Below, piece after piece: positions 1-7,608 of a stretch of 34,717 bases of DNA; the stretch's first letter is position 1, and each line of letters starts with the position of its first letter. The stretch comes from Candidatus Spyradosoma merdigallinarum (GTDB taxonomy: Bacteria; Verrucomicrobiota; Verrucomicrobiia; Opitutales; UBA953). A program made the position numbers and the translations under genes. The notes beneath the pieces are model-generated. The model worked only from the letters and a program-made list of their open reading frames with translations. It did not search any database and was not told the DNA's origin. The stretch spans positions 1 through 34,717 of the forward strand of contig DVOG01000132.1 of assembly GCA_018713755.1 (NCBI GenBank), in the 5' to 3' direction.

Positions 1-220
1 AGCCTTCGTCTTCCTGCCAGACGTGGATGAGCGGGCAGGGAAAGGATTTCCGGAATTCCTCGATGAGGGCGCGCGTGGCTTCGCCGCTCCCGTCGTCGGC
101 GACGACGGTTTCGTCCGGCAGGCGGGTTTGGCGCTTCACGCTTTCCAGGACGAGGCGCAGCGCTTCCGGCCAGTTGTAGGTCGAAATGAGCAAAGCGCAG
201 GTCTCAGGTTCCGTCGCCAT
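1..220 (-). CDS. GT2 family glycosyltransferase, N-terminal part (cut by window edge)
   Basis: Reading the minus strand from an ATG at 220 gives 73 open codons running off the window. The N-terminus contains ALLISTYNWPEALRLVLES, then LPDETVVADDGSGEATR, then HVWQEDEG. This is the nucleotide-sugar binding start of family 2 glycosyltransferases: a T/S-Y-N strand followed by the ADDGS loop with its Asp pair. The WQEDEG end resembles the chondroitin-polymerase-like GT2 subgroup, so the product probably transfers a sugar onto a surface polysaccharide or LPS at the cytoplasmic membrane. The acceptor cannot be told from 73 residues. The gene diverges from pntA across 147 bases. The catalytic C-terminal half lies outside the window. 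Confidence 0.8.
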   Translation of the reverse strand, partial: MATEPETCALLISTYNWPEALRLVLESVKRQTRLPDETVVADDGSGEATRALIEEFRKSFPCPLIHVWQEDEG

Positions 221-296
221 AAGACAGGGTGGGCAATTTTCGGGATTTCCGGCGGGAACGCAAGCGGAAAAGTCCGTTCCCGCCGCGCGTCGGAGC

Positions 297-325
297 TTTA
301 CTTTCTGCGCGGTCGGGGATAATAT
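297..325 (+). promoter_or_regulatory. Candidate sigma-70 promoter of the pnt operon
   Basis: TTTACT at 297-302 lies 17 bases before TAATAT at 320-325. An overlapping GATAAT (318-323) is a better -10 but leaves only 15 bases. The pntA ATG is 42 bases downstream. Judged by eye only. Confidence 0.4.
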
Positions 326-367
326 TGCACCTTCACACTGCACTGATTTTCCTTTTCAGCAAATCAA

Positions 368-1495
368 ATGAAAACCGTATTCGTTCCTCGTGAGACGCGC
401 GAAGAAGAAACGCGCACAGCTCTCATCCCGCAGGACGTCGCCGTTCTGACGCGCCTCGGGTATGAAATCCGTGTCGAGAAAGGTCTCGGCAAGAAATCCG
501 GCTTCGCTGACGAAGCCTACGAAAAGGCGGGCGCGACGCTCGTCGGCGATCCCGCGGCGGCGCTCGCCGAAGCCGACATCGTCGTGCGCGTGCTCAAGCC
601 CGAAAACGCGCAGGGCATGAAGCCCGGCGCGCTGCACCTGAGCTTCCTCGATCCGTTCAACGAAAAGGCGCTGCTGAACGAGTTCGCCGCGGCGAAACTC
701 AGCGCGGTTTCGCTCGAAATGATCCCGCGCTCGACGCTCGCGCAGAAAATGGACGTGCAGAGCTCGCAGACGTCGCTCGCCGGCTACTACGCGGTGATTT
801 TGGCGGCGACGAAGCTGCCGAAGATTTTCCCGATGATGATGACGCCCGCGGGAACGATTTCCCCGGCGCGCGTGTTCGTCATCGGCGTCGGCGTCGCCGG
901 GCTGCAGGCGATCGCGACGGCGAAGCGCCTCGGCGCGCGCGTCGAGGCGTTCGACACGCGCCCGGTCGTCGAAGAGCAGGTCAAGTCTCTCGGCGCGAAA
1001 TTCGTCAAGATCGACTTGGGCGAGATGGGGCAGACGGCGCAGGGCTACGCGAAAGAGCTCACGCCGGAGCAGCTCGAGCTTCAGAAGAAAGGGCAGGCGA
1101 AAGTCTGCGCGCAAAGCGACATCGTCATCACGACGGCGAAGGTTTTCGGCCGCAAGGCGCCGCGGCTGCTGACGAAGGACATGATCGCGGGCATGAAGCC
1201 GGGCAGCGTCATCGTCGACATGGCCGTCTCCACCGGCGGGAACGTCGAAGGCTCCGACCCGACGAAGGACGTCGTCACGGAAAACGGCGTGCTCATCATC
1301 GGCGGGGACAACCTCGAACGCCGCGTTCCCGCGGACGCCTCGAAGATGTTCTCCGGGAACATTTCCGCGTTTCTCCAGCACTTCTGGGACGCGGAGAACA
1401 AGACGCTCAAAATCGATCAGGAAGAGCCGATCATGAAGGGCTGCCTGCTCACGCACGGCGGCGCGATCGTGCACGAGCGCTTCAAAAACGCGTGA
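368..1495 (+). CDS. pntA: NAD(P) transhydrogenase subunit alpha, part 1 (PntAA, NAD(H)-binding domain I)
   Basis: 375 residues, the usual size for a split alpha-1 subunit. It binds NAD(H) and passes hydride to domain III of PntB, coupled to proton entry, to supply NADPH. The N-terminus (VFVPRETREEETRTALIP) is the standard alanine dehydrogenase/PntAA start. The segment PRSTLAQKMDVQSSQ corresponds to the R-Q-D loop. The Rossmann motif GVGVAGLQAIATAKRLGA is followed by VEAFDTRP, with the acidic residue after the second strand that favours NAD. It is the first gene of pntA-pntAB-pntB, and 55 bases separate it from pntAB. The leader has no Shine-Dalgarno site; the ATG follows an A/T-rich stretch. 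Confidence 0.96.
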   Translation: MKTVFVPRETREEETRTALIPQDVAVLTRLGYEIRVEKGLGKKSGFADEAYEKAGATLVGDPAAALAEADIVVRVLKPENAQGMKPGALHLSFLDPFNEKALLNEFAAAKLSAVSLEMIPRSTLAQKMDVQSSQTSLAGYYAVILAATKLPKIFPMMMTPAGTISPARVFVIGVGVAGLQAIATAKRLGARVEAFDTRPVVEEQVKSLGAKFVKIDLGEMGQTAQGYAKELTPEQLELQKKGQAKVCAQSDIVITTAKVFGRKAPRLLTKDMIAGMKPGSVIVDMAVSTGGNVEGSDPTKDVVTENGVLIIGGDNLERRVPADASKMFSGNISAFLQHFWDAENKTLKIDQEEPIMKGCLLTHGGAIVHERFKNA

Positions 1496-1550
1496 TTTTT
1501 CCGCGGACGAAAGGAAGCAAGTTTTTTAATCTCAACAAAAAAATCAAGCC

Positions 1551-1835
<285 letters not shown>

Positions 1836-1839
1836 TCCG

Positions 1840-3360
1840 ATGAACGCAGCAATTTTAGCGCAGGCGGCGGCCGCCGCCGTCGGAAGCGGACCCGTTCCCG
1901 AAACGGTGATCAACCTCGCCTATATCGTCGCGTGCGTGTTCTTCATCTTCGGGATCAAGCGGCTCGGAAAAACCGAGACCGCGCGGAGCGGGAACGTGGT
2001 TTCCTCGCTCGGCATGCTCATCGCCGTCGTCGCCGTCTTCCTTGAAAAGGACGTGACGGCGTCGTGGACGACGGACTGGTACATGAACGGCTATCTGTGG
2101 TGCTTCGGCGGCATCGCGATCGGTGCGGTCATCGGCGCGGTCTGGGCGAAGAAAGTCAAGATGACGGGCATGCCCGAACTCGTCGCGCTCTTCAACGGCT
2201 TCGGCGGTCTGGCGTCGATGCTCGTCGCGTGGTCGGAATTCGTCAAGCTCGACGCGACGGGCGCGCCCGTTTCGCACGCGCTCACGAGCGAGAACGCGGT
2301 CAGCGAAGTTTCGCTTTACCTGACGATTCTGATCGGCGCGATCACGTTCACGGGATCGGTGCTCGCGTGGGCGAAGCTTTCCGAAAAGATTTCGGGGCGT
2401 CCGTTCCTGTTCAAGGGCCAGCAGGCGGTGAACGCGGTGATCGTGCTCGCGGTGCTCGTCGGCATGGTCGTTTACCTGTTCCCGGGCATCGTTCCCGCGG
2501 GCGATCCCGCGACCGTGCAGGAAGTCGCGCTTTACGGGGCGATCGTCGTTTCGCTGATCATGGGCGTCACGGTCGTGCTGCCGATCGGCGGCGGCGACAT
2601 GCCGGTCGTGATTTCGATGCTGAACAGCTTGTCCGGCTTGGCCGCGGCGATGGCGGGCTTCGTCATCAGCAACAACGTGCTCGTGGTCGCGGGCTGCTTG
2701 GTCGGCGCGTCGGGCGTGATCCTTACCGTCATCATGTGCAAGGCGATGAACCGCTCCGTCGGCAACCTGCTCTTCAGCGGCTTCGGCGCGGCGGATTCCG
2801 GCTCTTCGAAGAAGGCGGGAACGGGCGCGGAGCCGAAGGCGGTTTCCGTGGAAGACGCGTATCTCGTGCTCGAGGCGGCGCGCTCGGTCGTGTTCATTCC
2901 CGGCTACGGGATGGCGGTCGCGCAGGCGCAGCACGTCGTGAAGGAACTCGCGGCGAAGCTCGAAGAAAACGGCGCGGAAGTCAACTTCGCGATTCACCCG
3001 GTCGCGGGGCGCATGCCCGGGCACATGAACGTGCTGCTCGCGGAAGCGGACGTGCCTTATGAACAGCTCAAGACGATGGACGAAATCAACCCGATGATGC
3101 CGATGCAGGACGTCGCGATCGTCATCGGCGCGAACGACGTCGTCAACCCGGCGGCGGCTTCCGACAAGTCTTCGCCGATTTACGGCATGCCGATCATCAA
3201 GGCGAACGAGGCGCGCACGGTCTTCGTGCTCAAGCGCGGGAAGGGCAAAGGCTTCTCCGGCATCGAGAACGAGCTGTTCACGCTGCCGAACACGCGCATG
3301 ATTTACGGCGACGCGAAGGCGACGATCTCCGCGCTCGTTTCCGAATTCGGGAAAGACTGA
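1840..3360 (+). CDS. pntB: NAD(P) transhydrogenase subunit beta
   Basis: 506 residues, slightly longer than most PntB (about 460-480). The first 330 or so residues hold eight or nine hydrophobic helices (domain II, proton channel). A short linker rich in Ser, Gly and Lys follows. The last 180 residues are the soluble NADP(H)-binding domain III: FIPGYGMAVAQAQH is the nucleotide-binding turn, HPVAGRMPGHMNVLLAEA is a family hallmark, and IGANDVVNPAA and VFVLKRGKGKGFSGIEN are the NADP-contacting loops. The start overlaps the Ala-rich N-terminus MNAAILAQAAAAAV. GGAAA just upstream, inside the pntAB end, may serve as a weak ribosome site. Transcription ends at the hairpin at 3398-3443. Confidence 0.96.
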   Translation: MNAAILAQAAAAAVGSGPVPETVINLAYIVACVFFIFGIKRLGKTETARSGNVVSSLGMLIAVVAVFLEKDVTASWTTDWYMNGYLWCFGGIAIGAVIGAVWAKKVKMTGMPELVALFNGFGGLASMLVAWSEFVKLDATGAPVSHALTSENAVSEVSLYLTILIGAITFTGSVLAWAKLSEKISGRPFLFKGQQAVNAVIVLAVLVGMVVYLFPGIVPAGDPATVQEVALYGAIVVSLIMGVTVVLPIGGGDMPVVISMLNSLSGLAAAMAGFVISNNVLVVAGCLVGASGVILTVIMCKAMNRSVGNLLFSGFGAADSGSSKKAGTGAEPKAVSVEDAYLVLEAARSVVFIPGYGMAVAQAQHVVKELAAKLEENGAEVNFAIHPVAGRMPGHMNVLLAEADVPYEQLKTMDEINPMMPMQDVAIVIGANDVVNPAAASDKSSPIYGMPIIKANEARTVFVLKRGKGKGFSGIENELFTLPNTRMIYGDAKATISALVSEFGKD

Positions 3361-3397
3361 GCGCTTTCCCCCGCGTTCCCGCGACAGGCGGGAAAAG

Positions 3398-3443
3398 AAA
3401 AAAAAGCGTTCCCGCGATGCGTTTCGCGGGAACGCTTTTTTTT
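3398..3443. terminator. Bidirectional intrinsic terminator between pntB and speA
   Basis: A perfect 12-bp stem (3406-3417 with 3424-3435, loop TGCGTT) is flanked by eight A on the left and eight T on the right, so it can stop both the pnt operon and the convergent speA gene. Each stem arm is the repeated motif GCGTTCCCGC / GCGGGAACGC. Confidence 0.93.
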
Positions 3444-3527
3444 GTGTTTCGGCGGAAAAAAGGCGGCGCCTGCCGGAACCGCGGGAACTTTTTTTCTCGC
3501 TCCCGCGCGGGAACGCGCCGCGCGCGC

Positions 3528-5504
3528 TCAGGCGGATTTTTTCCGGGAGCTTTTCCCGCGGGAACTCTTTCTCGCCGCGCGCGCGGGAACGAGGTAGGAC
3601 TTCGCCTTGATGAGCTTTTCGTAAAGCGCGAGCAGCGCGACGCCTTCGCGCGGGCGCACGCGGTCCGCCTTCGTTTCCTGGTCGATGCTGCGCTTCATCA
3701 TGCGGCAGAGCTCGTCCGCGTCGTATTGAATCATCGCCAGGATTTTTTCGACGGAAAAGCCGGAAATCGCCTCCTCGATGTAGAAGCCGTCCTCTTCGTC
3801 TTCTTCGAGAAAAACGTGCGCTTCGTCGACGCGCCCGAAGAGATTGTGCATGTCGCCGACGATGTCCTGATAGGCGCCGACGAGGAACGCGCCGAGGTAA
3901 TACGGCTCCTTCGGGTTGAGCGGATGGAGCGCGAGCATGTTGCGCACGTCCTCGAAATCGACGAAGTTGGAGATTTTCCCGTCGCTGTCGCAGGTGATGT
4001 CCACGAGCGTGGTTTCGACCGTGGGCTTTTCGTTGAGACGATGAATCGGCGCGATCGGGAACAGCTGCCCGATCGCCCAATGGTCGAGCAGCGACTGGAA
4101 CACGGAAAAGTTGCAGACGTATTGCTCGGAGAGCGCCGCGTCGAGGTCGGCGAGCTCTTCGGGAACGTTGCCCTCGAGCGCGGGAAGCTCCTTTTGGATT
4201 TCCCGGCAGATTTCCCAGAAAAGACGATCCGCTTCCGCGCGGTTTTCGAGGTTGAGATAGCCGTGCTGGAACAGCGAAAGCGCTTCGTCGCGCTTCTGCT
4301 CCGCGTCGTGGTAGCGCTCGAGCAGCCCGTAGCGCTTCCCGTCCTTGAGAATGTCTTCGAGTTCCCGCACGATGGGCGCTTTCTTCGCGCGCACGAGCGG
4401 GCCGGAATCGGACGCTCCCGGAGAAATTTTTCCCACGGCTTCGAAAATCAGAATCGCGTGCGGCGCGACGATGGCGCGCCCGCTCTCCGACGTGATGTTC
4501 GGGTGCGGCACGTCCGCGTCGTCGCAGACCGCCTTGATGTTGGAGACGACGTCGCGCGCGTAGACTTCCGTCGAGTAGTTCATCGAGCTTTCGTAGTTCG
4601 AGCGGCTTCCGTCGTAGTCGATGCCGAGCCCGCCGCCGACGTCGATGTTGCCCATCGGGAACCCCATTTTGTAAAGCTCGCAGTAGAAGCGCGCGGCCTC
4701 CGTGACGGCTTTTTTGATCGTGAGAATGTTCGGCACCTGCGAGCCGACGTGAAAGTGCAGCAGCTGGAGCGAGTCCGCCATGCGCGCGCGCTTGAGCTTT
4801 TTCGCGGCGAGAATGATTTCGCTGGGAGAAAGCCCGAACTTGGCGGATTCGCCGGTGGACTTCGCCCATTTGCCTTCGCCGCTCGTCATCAGCTTCGCGC
4901 GGAATCCGATGACGGGAACGACGTCCACTTCCCGCGAAAGGCGGATGATTTCGTCCACCTCGTCGAGCTGCTCCACGACGATGACCGTGCGCTTCCCGAG
5001 GCGGCGCCCCATCAGCGCGAGGCGGATGTATTCCTCGTCCTTGTAACCGTTGCAGATGAGCAGCGCCTTTTTGCTCTCGAGCAGCGCGAGCGCGATCAGC
5101 AGCTCCGGCTTCGAGCCGGCTTCGAGCCCGTAGTCGTAGTCTTCGCCGGCGTCGAGAATTTCGTCGACGACTTCGCGGAGCTGGTTGACTTTTATCGGGA
5201 ACACGCCGCGGTAGCGCCCGTCGTAGGCCTCGTCCTTGATCGCGGCGCGGAACGCCTCGTTGAGCTGCATGACGCGGGAACGCAGCAGATCCTGCACGCG
5301 CACCGTGAGCGGCGGGCGCAGCCCCATCGATTCCGCCTCCTTCACGATGTCGATGATGCGGATGTGCCGCTGGTCGCCCATCGGATGCACGTTGAGAAAG
5401 CCGTCCTCGTCGACGGAAAAATGCGAGGCGCCCCAGCGCCGGAAGCCGTAGTATTCTTCCGCTTCGCGCGGAGTCCAGGGAATGACGGAATTTTTCTTGC
5501 TCAC
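3528..5504 (-). CDS. speA: Biosynthetic arginine decarboxylase
   Basis: PLP enzyme converting arginine to agmatine for polyamine synthesis. With the GTG start at 5504 the product has 658 residues, the usual size of this family. An open frame reaches ATG at 5642, but its extra 46 residues are a run of motif-derived RGNA-like sequence, and a good promoter (5542-5570) lies inside it. The PLP lysine lies in GVFPIKVNQLREVVDEI. HFHVGSQVPN and DVGGGLGIDYDGS bind the cofactor phosphate. The SESGRAIVAPHA segment and the later VDITCDSDGKI segment carry substrate-site residues. The C-terminus is basic (SSRGKSSRKKSA), which is unusual but short. The gene is convergent with pntB and divergent from tRNA-Val. 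Confidence 0.93.
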   Translation of the reverse strand: MSKKNSVIPWTPREAEEYYGFRRWGASHFSVDEDGFLNVHPMGDQRHIRIIDIVKEAESMGLRPPLTVRVQDLLRSRVMQLNEAFRAAIKDEAYDGRYRGVFPIKVNQLREVVDEILDAGEDYDYGLEAGSKPELLIALALLESKKALLICNGYKDEEYIRLALMGRRLGKRTVIVVEQLDEVDEIIRLSREVDVVPVIGFRAKLMTSGEGKWAKSTGESAKFGLSPSEIILAAKKLKRARMADSLQLLHFHVGSQVPNILTIKKAVTEAARFYCELYKMGFPMGNIDVGGGLGIDYDGSRSNYESSMNYSTEVYARDVVSNIKAVCDDADVPHPNITSESGRAIVAPHAILIFEAVGKISPGASDSGPLVRAKKAPIVRELEDILKDGKRYGLLERYHDAEQKRDEALSLFQHGYLNLENRAEADRLFWEICREIQKELPALEGNVPEELADLDAALSEQYVCNFSVFQSLLDHWAIGQLFPIAPIHRLNEKPTVETTLVDITCDSDGKISNFVDFEDVRNMLALHPLNPKEPYYLGAFLVGAYQDIVGDMHNLFGRVDEAHVFLEEDEEDGFYIEEAISGFSVEKILAMIQYDADELCRMMKRSIDQETKADRVRPREGVALLALYEKLIKAKSYLVPARAARKSSRGKSSRKKSA

Positions 5505-5541
5505 TGTCGTTTCGGTATTCGCGGAAAAATTTTCTGCGGGA

Positions 5542-5570
5542 ATTAAAACCGCTGCGGCGTTCCCGCGCAA
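5542..5570 (-). promoter_or_regulatory. Candidate sigma-70 promoter of speA
   Basis: Read on the minus strand: TTGCGC (5570-5565), 17 bases, TTTAAT (5547-5542). A start near 5535 gives a leader of about 30 bases before the GTG at 5504. This excludes the upstream ATG at 5642. Confidence 0.55.
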
Positions 5571-5603
5571 TGATTTTGACGCCGCGTTCCCGCGTCTTTT
5601 CTC

Positions 5604-5632
5604 TTGCGCGTTCCCGCGTTGCCGAGCATACT
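5604..5632 (+). promoter_or_regulatory. Candidate sigma-70 promoter of tRNA-Val and ilvN
   Basis: TTGCGC (5604-5609), 17 bases, CATACT (5627-5632). The expected start near 5639 lies about 10 bases before the tRNA. The -35 hexamer is the same as that of speA. Confidence 0.6.
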
Positions 5633-5648
5633 TTCTCGCCACATTTAC

Positions 5649-5725
5649 GGGCGTTTAGCTCAGCCGGTCAGAGCGTCTCGTTTACACCGAGAAGGTCGGG
5701 GGTTCGAGCCCCTCAGCGCCTACCA
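5649..5725 (+). tRNA. tRNA-Val (anticodon UAC)
   Basis: 77 bases including the encoded CCA (5723-5725). The acceptor GGGCGTT pairs with AGCGCCT using G-U wobbles. The D arm contains TAGCTCAGCCGGTCAGAGC. The anticodon stem TCTCG/CGAGA encloses the loop TTTACAC with TAC at 5683-5685. The T arm has GGTTCGAGCC. Only 20 bases separate it from the ilvN start codon, so the tRNA is probably cut from the 5' end of the ilvN transcript. Confidence 0.96.
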
Positions 5726-5745
5726 GAGGGTATTTTTTTTCCGAT

Positions 5746-6240
5746 ATGAACAAGCACACACTTTCCGCACTCGTCGAAAACAAGTTCGGCGTTCTCGCCC
5801 GCGTGTCCGGTCTGCTCAGCGGCCGCGGCTTCAACATCGAGACGCTGAACGTCGGGCCGACCAACGACCCGCGCTTTTCGCGCATCACGGCGACCGTCGT
5901 CGCCGACGACGCCGGCTTTGACCGCTGCGTCCGCCAGCTCGAAAAGCTCTTCAACGTCGTCACGGTGCAGAACTTCGACGGCGTGGATTTCGTCTCGCGG
6001 GAGCTCGTGATGGTCAAAGTGAAGGCGAACCAGGAAACGCGCTCGCAGATTCTCGAAATCGCGGGAATTTTCCGCGCGCAGGTCGTCGACGTTTCGCTCG
6101 AAAGCCTCATCCTCGAGTTCACCGGCAACGCCAACAAAATCAAGGCGCTGCTCAAGCTGCTCGAAAACTACGAAATCATCGAAATGGGCCGCACGGGAAC
6201 GCTCTCGCTCGAACGCGGGCTGAACGCCGTGCGCGGCTGA
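5746..6240 (+). CDS. ilvN: Acetolactate synthase small (regulatory) subunit
   Basis: 164 residues, the standard length for IlvN/IlvH. An N-terminal ACT domain (residues 1-75) begins HTLSALVENKFGVLARVSGL and continues RGFNIETLNVGPTNDP, the valine-binding turn. The C-terminal half (residues 80-160) carries the second ferredoxin-like domain. It activates the catalytic subunit IlvB and confers valine feedback in branched-chain amino acid synthesis. No ilvB lies beside it, so the catalytic subunit must be elsewhere. It starts just after tRNA-Val with a poly-T leader and no Shine-Dalgarno site. ilvC follows after 86 bases. Confidence 0.95.
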   Translation: MNKHTLSALVENKFGVLARVSGLLSGRGFNIETLNVGPTNDPRFSRITATVVADDAGFDRCVRQLEKLFNVVTVQNFDGVDFVSRELVMVKVKANQETRSQILEIAGIFRAQVVDVSLESLILEFTGNANKIKALLKLLENYEIIEMGRTGTLSLERGLNAVRG

Positions 6241-6255
6241 GTTTCTCCTTCCGCG

Positions 6256-6271
6256 CGTTCCCGCGGGAACG
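6256..6271. repeat. Perfect 16-bp palindrome of two head-to-head motif copies (ilvN-ilvC gap)
   Basis: CGTTCCCGCGGGAACG is two copies of the genome-wide heptamer fused at their CG ends. The identical palindrome occurs at 19869-19884. There is no T-run, so it is not an obvious terminator. Confidence 0.85.
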
Positions 6272-6326
6272 GCGTCCGCGCCGTCCCCCTTCCGCGAAAA
6301 CACCGAATTTCATCGCAAAAAAAATT

Positions 6327-7454
6327 ATGGCAACGAAAAAAGCGACAGCTACGAAAACGGCGGCGAAAAAGGCCGCTCCCGCGAAAAAGGCTTGCGGCAA
6401 AAAAGCCTGCGCCGCGAAGGCGTCCGCTCCCGCGAAAAAAGCGGCGGCGTCCAAGAAAGTGCCCGTCGGCAGCGTGAAAGTCTATCACGAAAAAGACGCG
6501 GATCTCGGCGCGCTCAAAGGCAAGACCGTCGCCGTGCTCGGCTACGGCGCGCAGGGCCGCGCGCAGGCGCTGTGCATGCGCGATTCCGGCGTGAACGTCA
6601 TCATCGGCGTCCGTCCCGGGAAGTCGTTCAAGGCCGCGAAGGCGGACGGCTTCGAAGTGATGCCCGTGGACAAGGCCGCCAAGCGCGCGGACATCATCCA
6701 CCTGCTCCTGCCGGACGAAAAGCACAAGGAAGTTTACGACGCGCAGATCAAGAAGCACGTCAAGCCGGGCAAGACGCTCTGCTGCTCCCACGGCTTCGCC
6801 TACGTCTTCAAGACGATCGTTCCGCCCGAAGGCGTCGACGTGATCATGGTCGCGCCGAAAGGCCCGGGAACGGAAGTGCGCCGCGTCTTCGAAGAAGGCT
6901 TCGGCTGCCCGGGACTCGTCGCCGTGTTCCAGGACGCGTCGGGAACGGCGCTGCAGACGGCGCTCGCCATCGCGAAGGCGGAAGGGCTGACGCGCGGCGG
7001 CGTGCTCGAATGCACCATGGAGCAGGAAACCTACGAAGACCTCTTCGGCGAACAGAACGTGCTCTGCGGCGGGCTCGTCGACCTGATGAAATACGGCTTC
7101 GAAACGCTCACCGAAGCGGGCTACCCGCCGGAAATGGCGTATTTCGAATGCGTCCACGAAGCGAAGCTCATCGTCGACATCATCTACAACAAGGGCATCG
7201 CGGCGATGAACGCCGTCATTTCCAACACGGCGGAATTCGGCGAATACTACAACGGGCCGAAAATCATCACGCCGGACGTCAAGAAGCGCATGAAGGAATC
7301 GCTGGAGCGCATCCAGAGCGGCAAGTTCGCCAAGGATTGGCTCCGCGAGGCCGCGAAAGGCGCTCCGACCCTCGCGAAGAAGCGCGAACAGCTCTCCGCG
7401 CACACGGTCGAAGTCGTCGGCAACGAAATCCGCAAAATGTTCGAACGCAAATAA
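6327..7454 (+). CDS. ilvC: Ketol-acid reductoisomerase (NADP+) with histone-H1-like N-terminal tail
   Basis: Converts acetolactate to dihydroxyisovalerate in valine/isoleucine synthesis. The class I core starts near residue 50 (VKVYHEKDADLGALKGK). The Rossmann motif is VLGYGAQGRAQAL, and CSHGF carries the conserved active-site His. The C-terminal knotted domain holds the Mg-binding acidic residues (TMEQETYEDLFGEQNVLCGG, EMAYFECVHEAKLIVD, ISNTAEFGEYY). Ahead of the core are about 48 residues made almost only of Lys, Ala, Pro, Ser, Thr and Cys (TKKATATKTAAKKAAPAKKA), like an H1 or AlgP tail and foreign to the family. The ATG follows an A-rich leader typical of this window. GTG codons at 6459 and 6474 could restart at the core but have no clear ribosome site. 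Confidence 0.95.
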   Translation: MATKKATATKTAAKKAAPAKKACGKKACAAKASAPAKKAAASKKVPVGSVKVYHEKDADLGALKGKTVAVLGYGAQGRAQALCMRDSGVNVIIGVRPGKSFKAAKADGFEVMPVDKAAKRADIIHLLLPDEKHKEVYDAQIKKHVKPGKTLCCSHGFAYVFKTIVPPEGVDVIMVAPKGPGTEVRRVFEEGFGCPGLVAVFQDASGTALQTALAIAKAEGLTRGGVLECTMEQETYEDLFGEQNVLCGGLVDLMKYGFETLTEAGYPPEMAYFECVHEAKLIVDIIYNKGIAAMNAVISNTAEFGEYYNGPKIITPDVKKRMKESLERIQSGKFAKDWLREAAKGAPTLAKKREQLSAHTVEVVGNEIRKMFERK

Positions 7455-7477
7455 GCCCGCGTTCCCGTTTTGAAAAA

Positions 7478-7523
7478 GAAGCGTTCCCGCGCGGTTTCCG
7501 CCGGCGGGAACGCTTTTCGTTTT
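7478..7523 (+). terminator. Intrinsic terminator after ilvC
   Basis: Arms GCGTTCCCGC (7481-7490) and GCGGGAACGC (7504-7513) are followed by TTTTCGTTTT, with AAAAAGAA before. The stem again consists of two inverted copies of the repeated motif. Confidence 0.8.
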
Positions 7524-7558
7524 CTCCGCGCCGCGGGCTCGTTCCCGCGCCTTACGGC

Positions 7559-7587
7559 TTGAATTCCGCGCCGCGGAGCTTTTTAAT
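7559..7587 (+). promoter_or_regulatory. Candidate sigma-70 promoter of lysC
   Basis: TTGAAT (7559-7564), 17 bases, TTTAAT (7582-7587). The predicted start near 7594 leaves a leader of about 15 bases before the ATG at 7609, too short for a riboswitch or attenuator. No lysine riboswitch is therefore expected here. Confidence 0.6.
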
Positions 7588-7608
7588 GTCTCCCACATTT
7601 TTCGAAAA

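Noticed and set aside
23..371. Two small plus-strand ORFs at the window start (23-322 and 186-371)
   Set aside because: They are antisense to the glycosyltransferase start or span the divergent promoter region, with no recognisable features.
2064..3062. Long second-frame plus-strand ORFs inside pntB, and comparable ones inside mrdA, leuS and hppA
   Set aside because: Low-complexity Arg-rich translations overlapping well-supported genes; no homology or start signals.
7455..7608. Lysine riboswitch upstream of lysC
   Set aside because: The gap is filled by the ilvC terminator and a promoter that leaves a leader of about 15 bases; there is no room for the aptamer.
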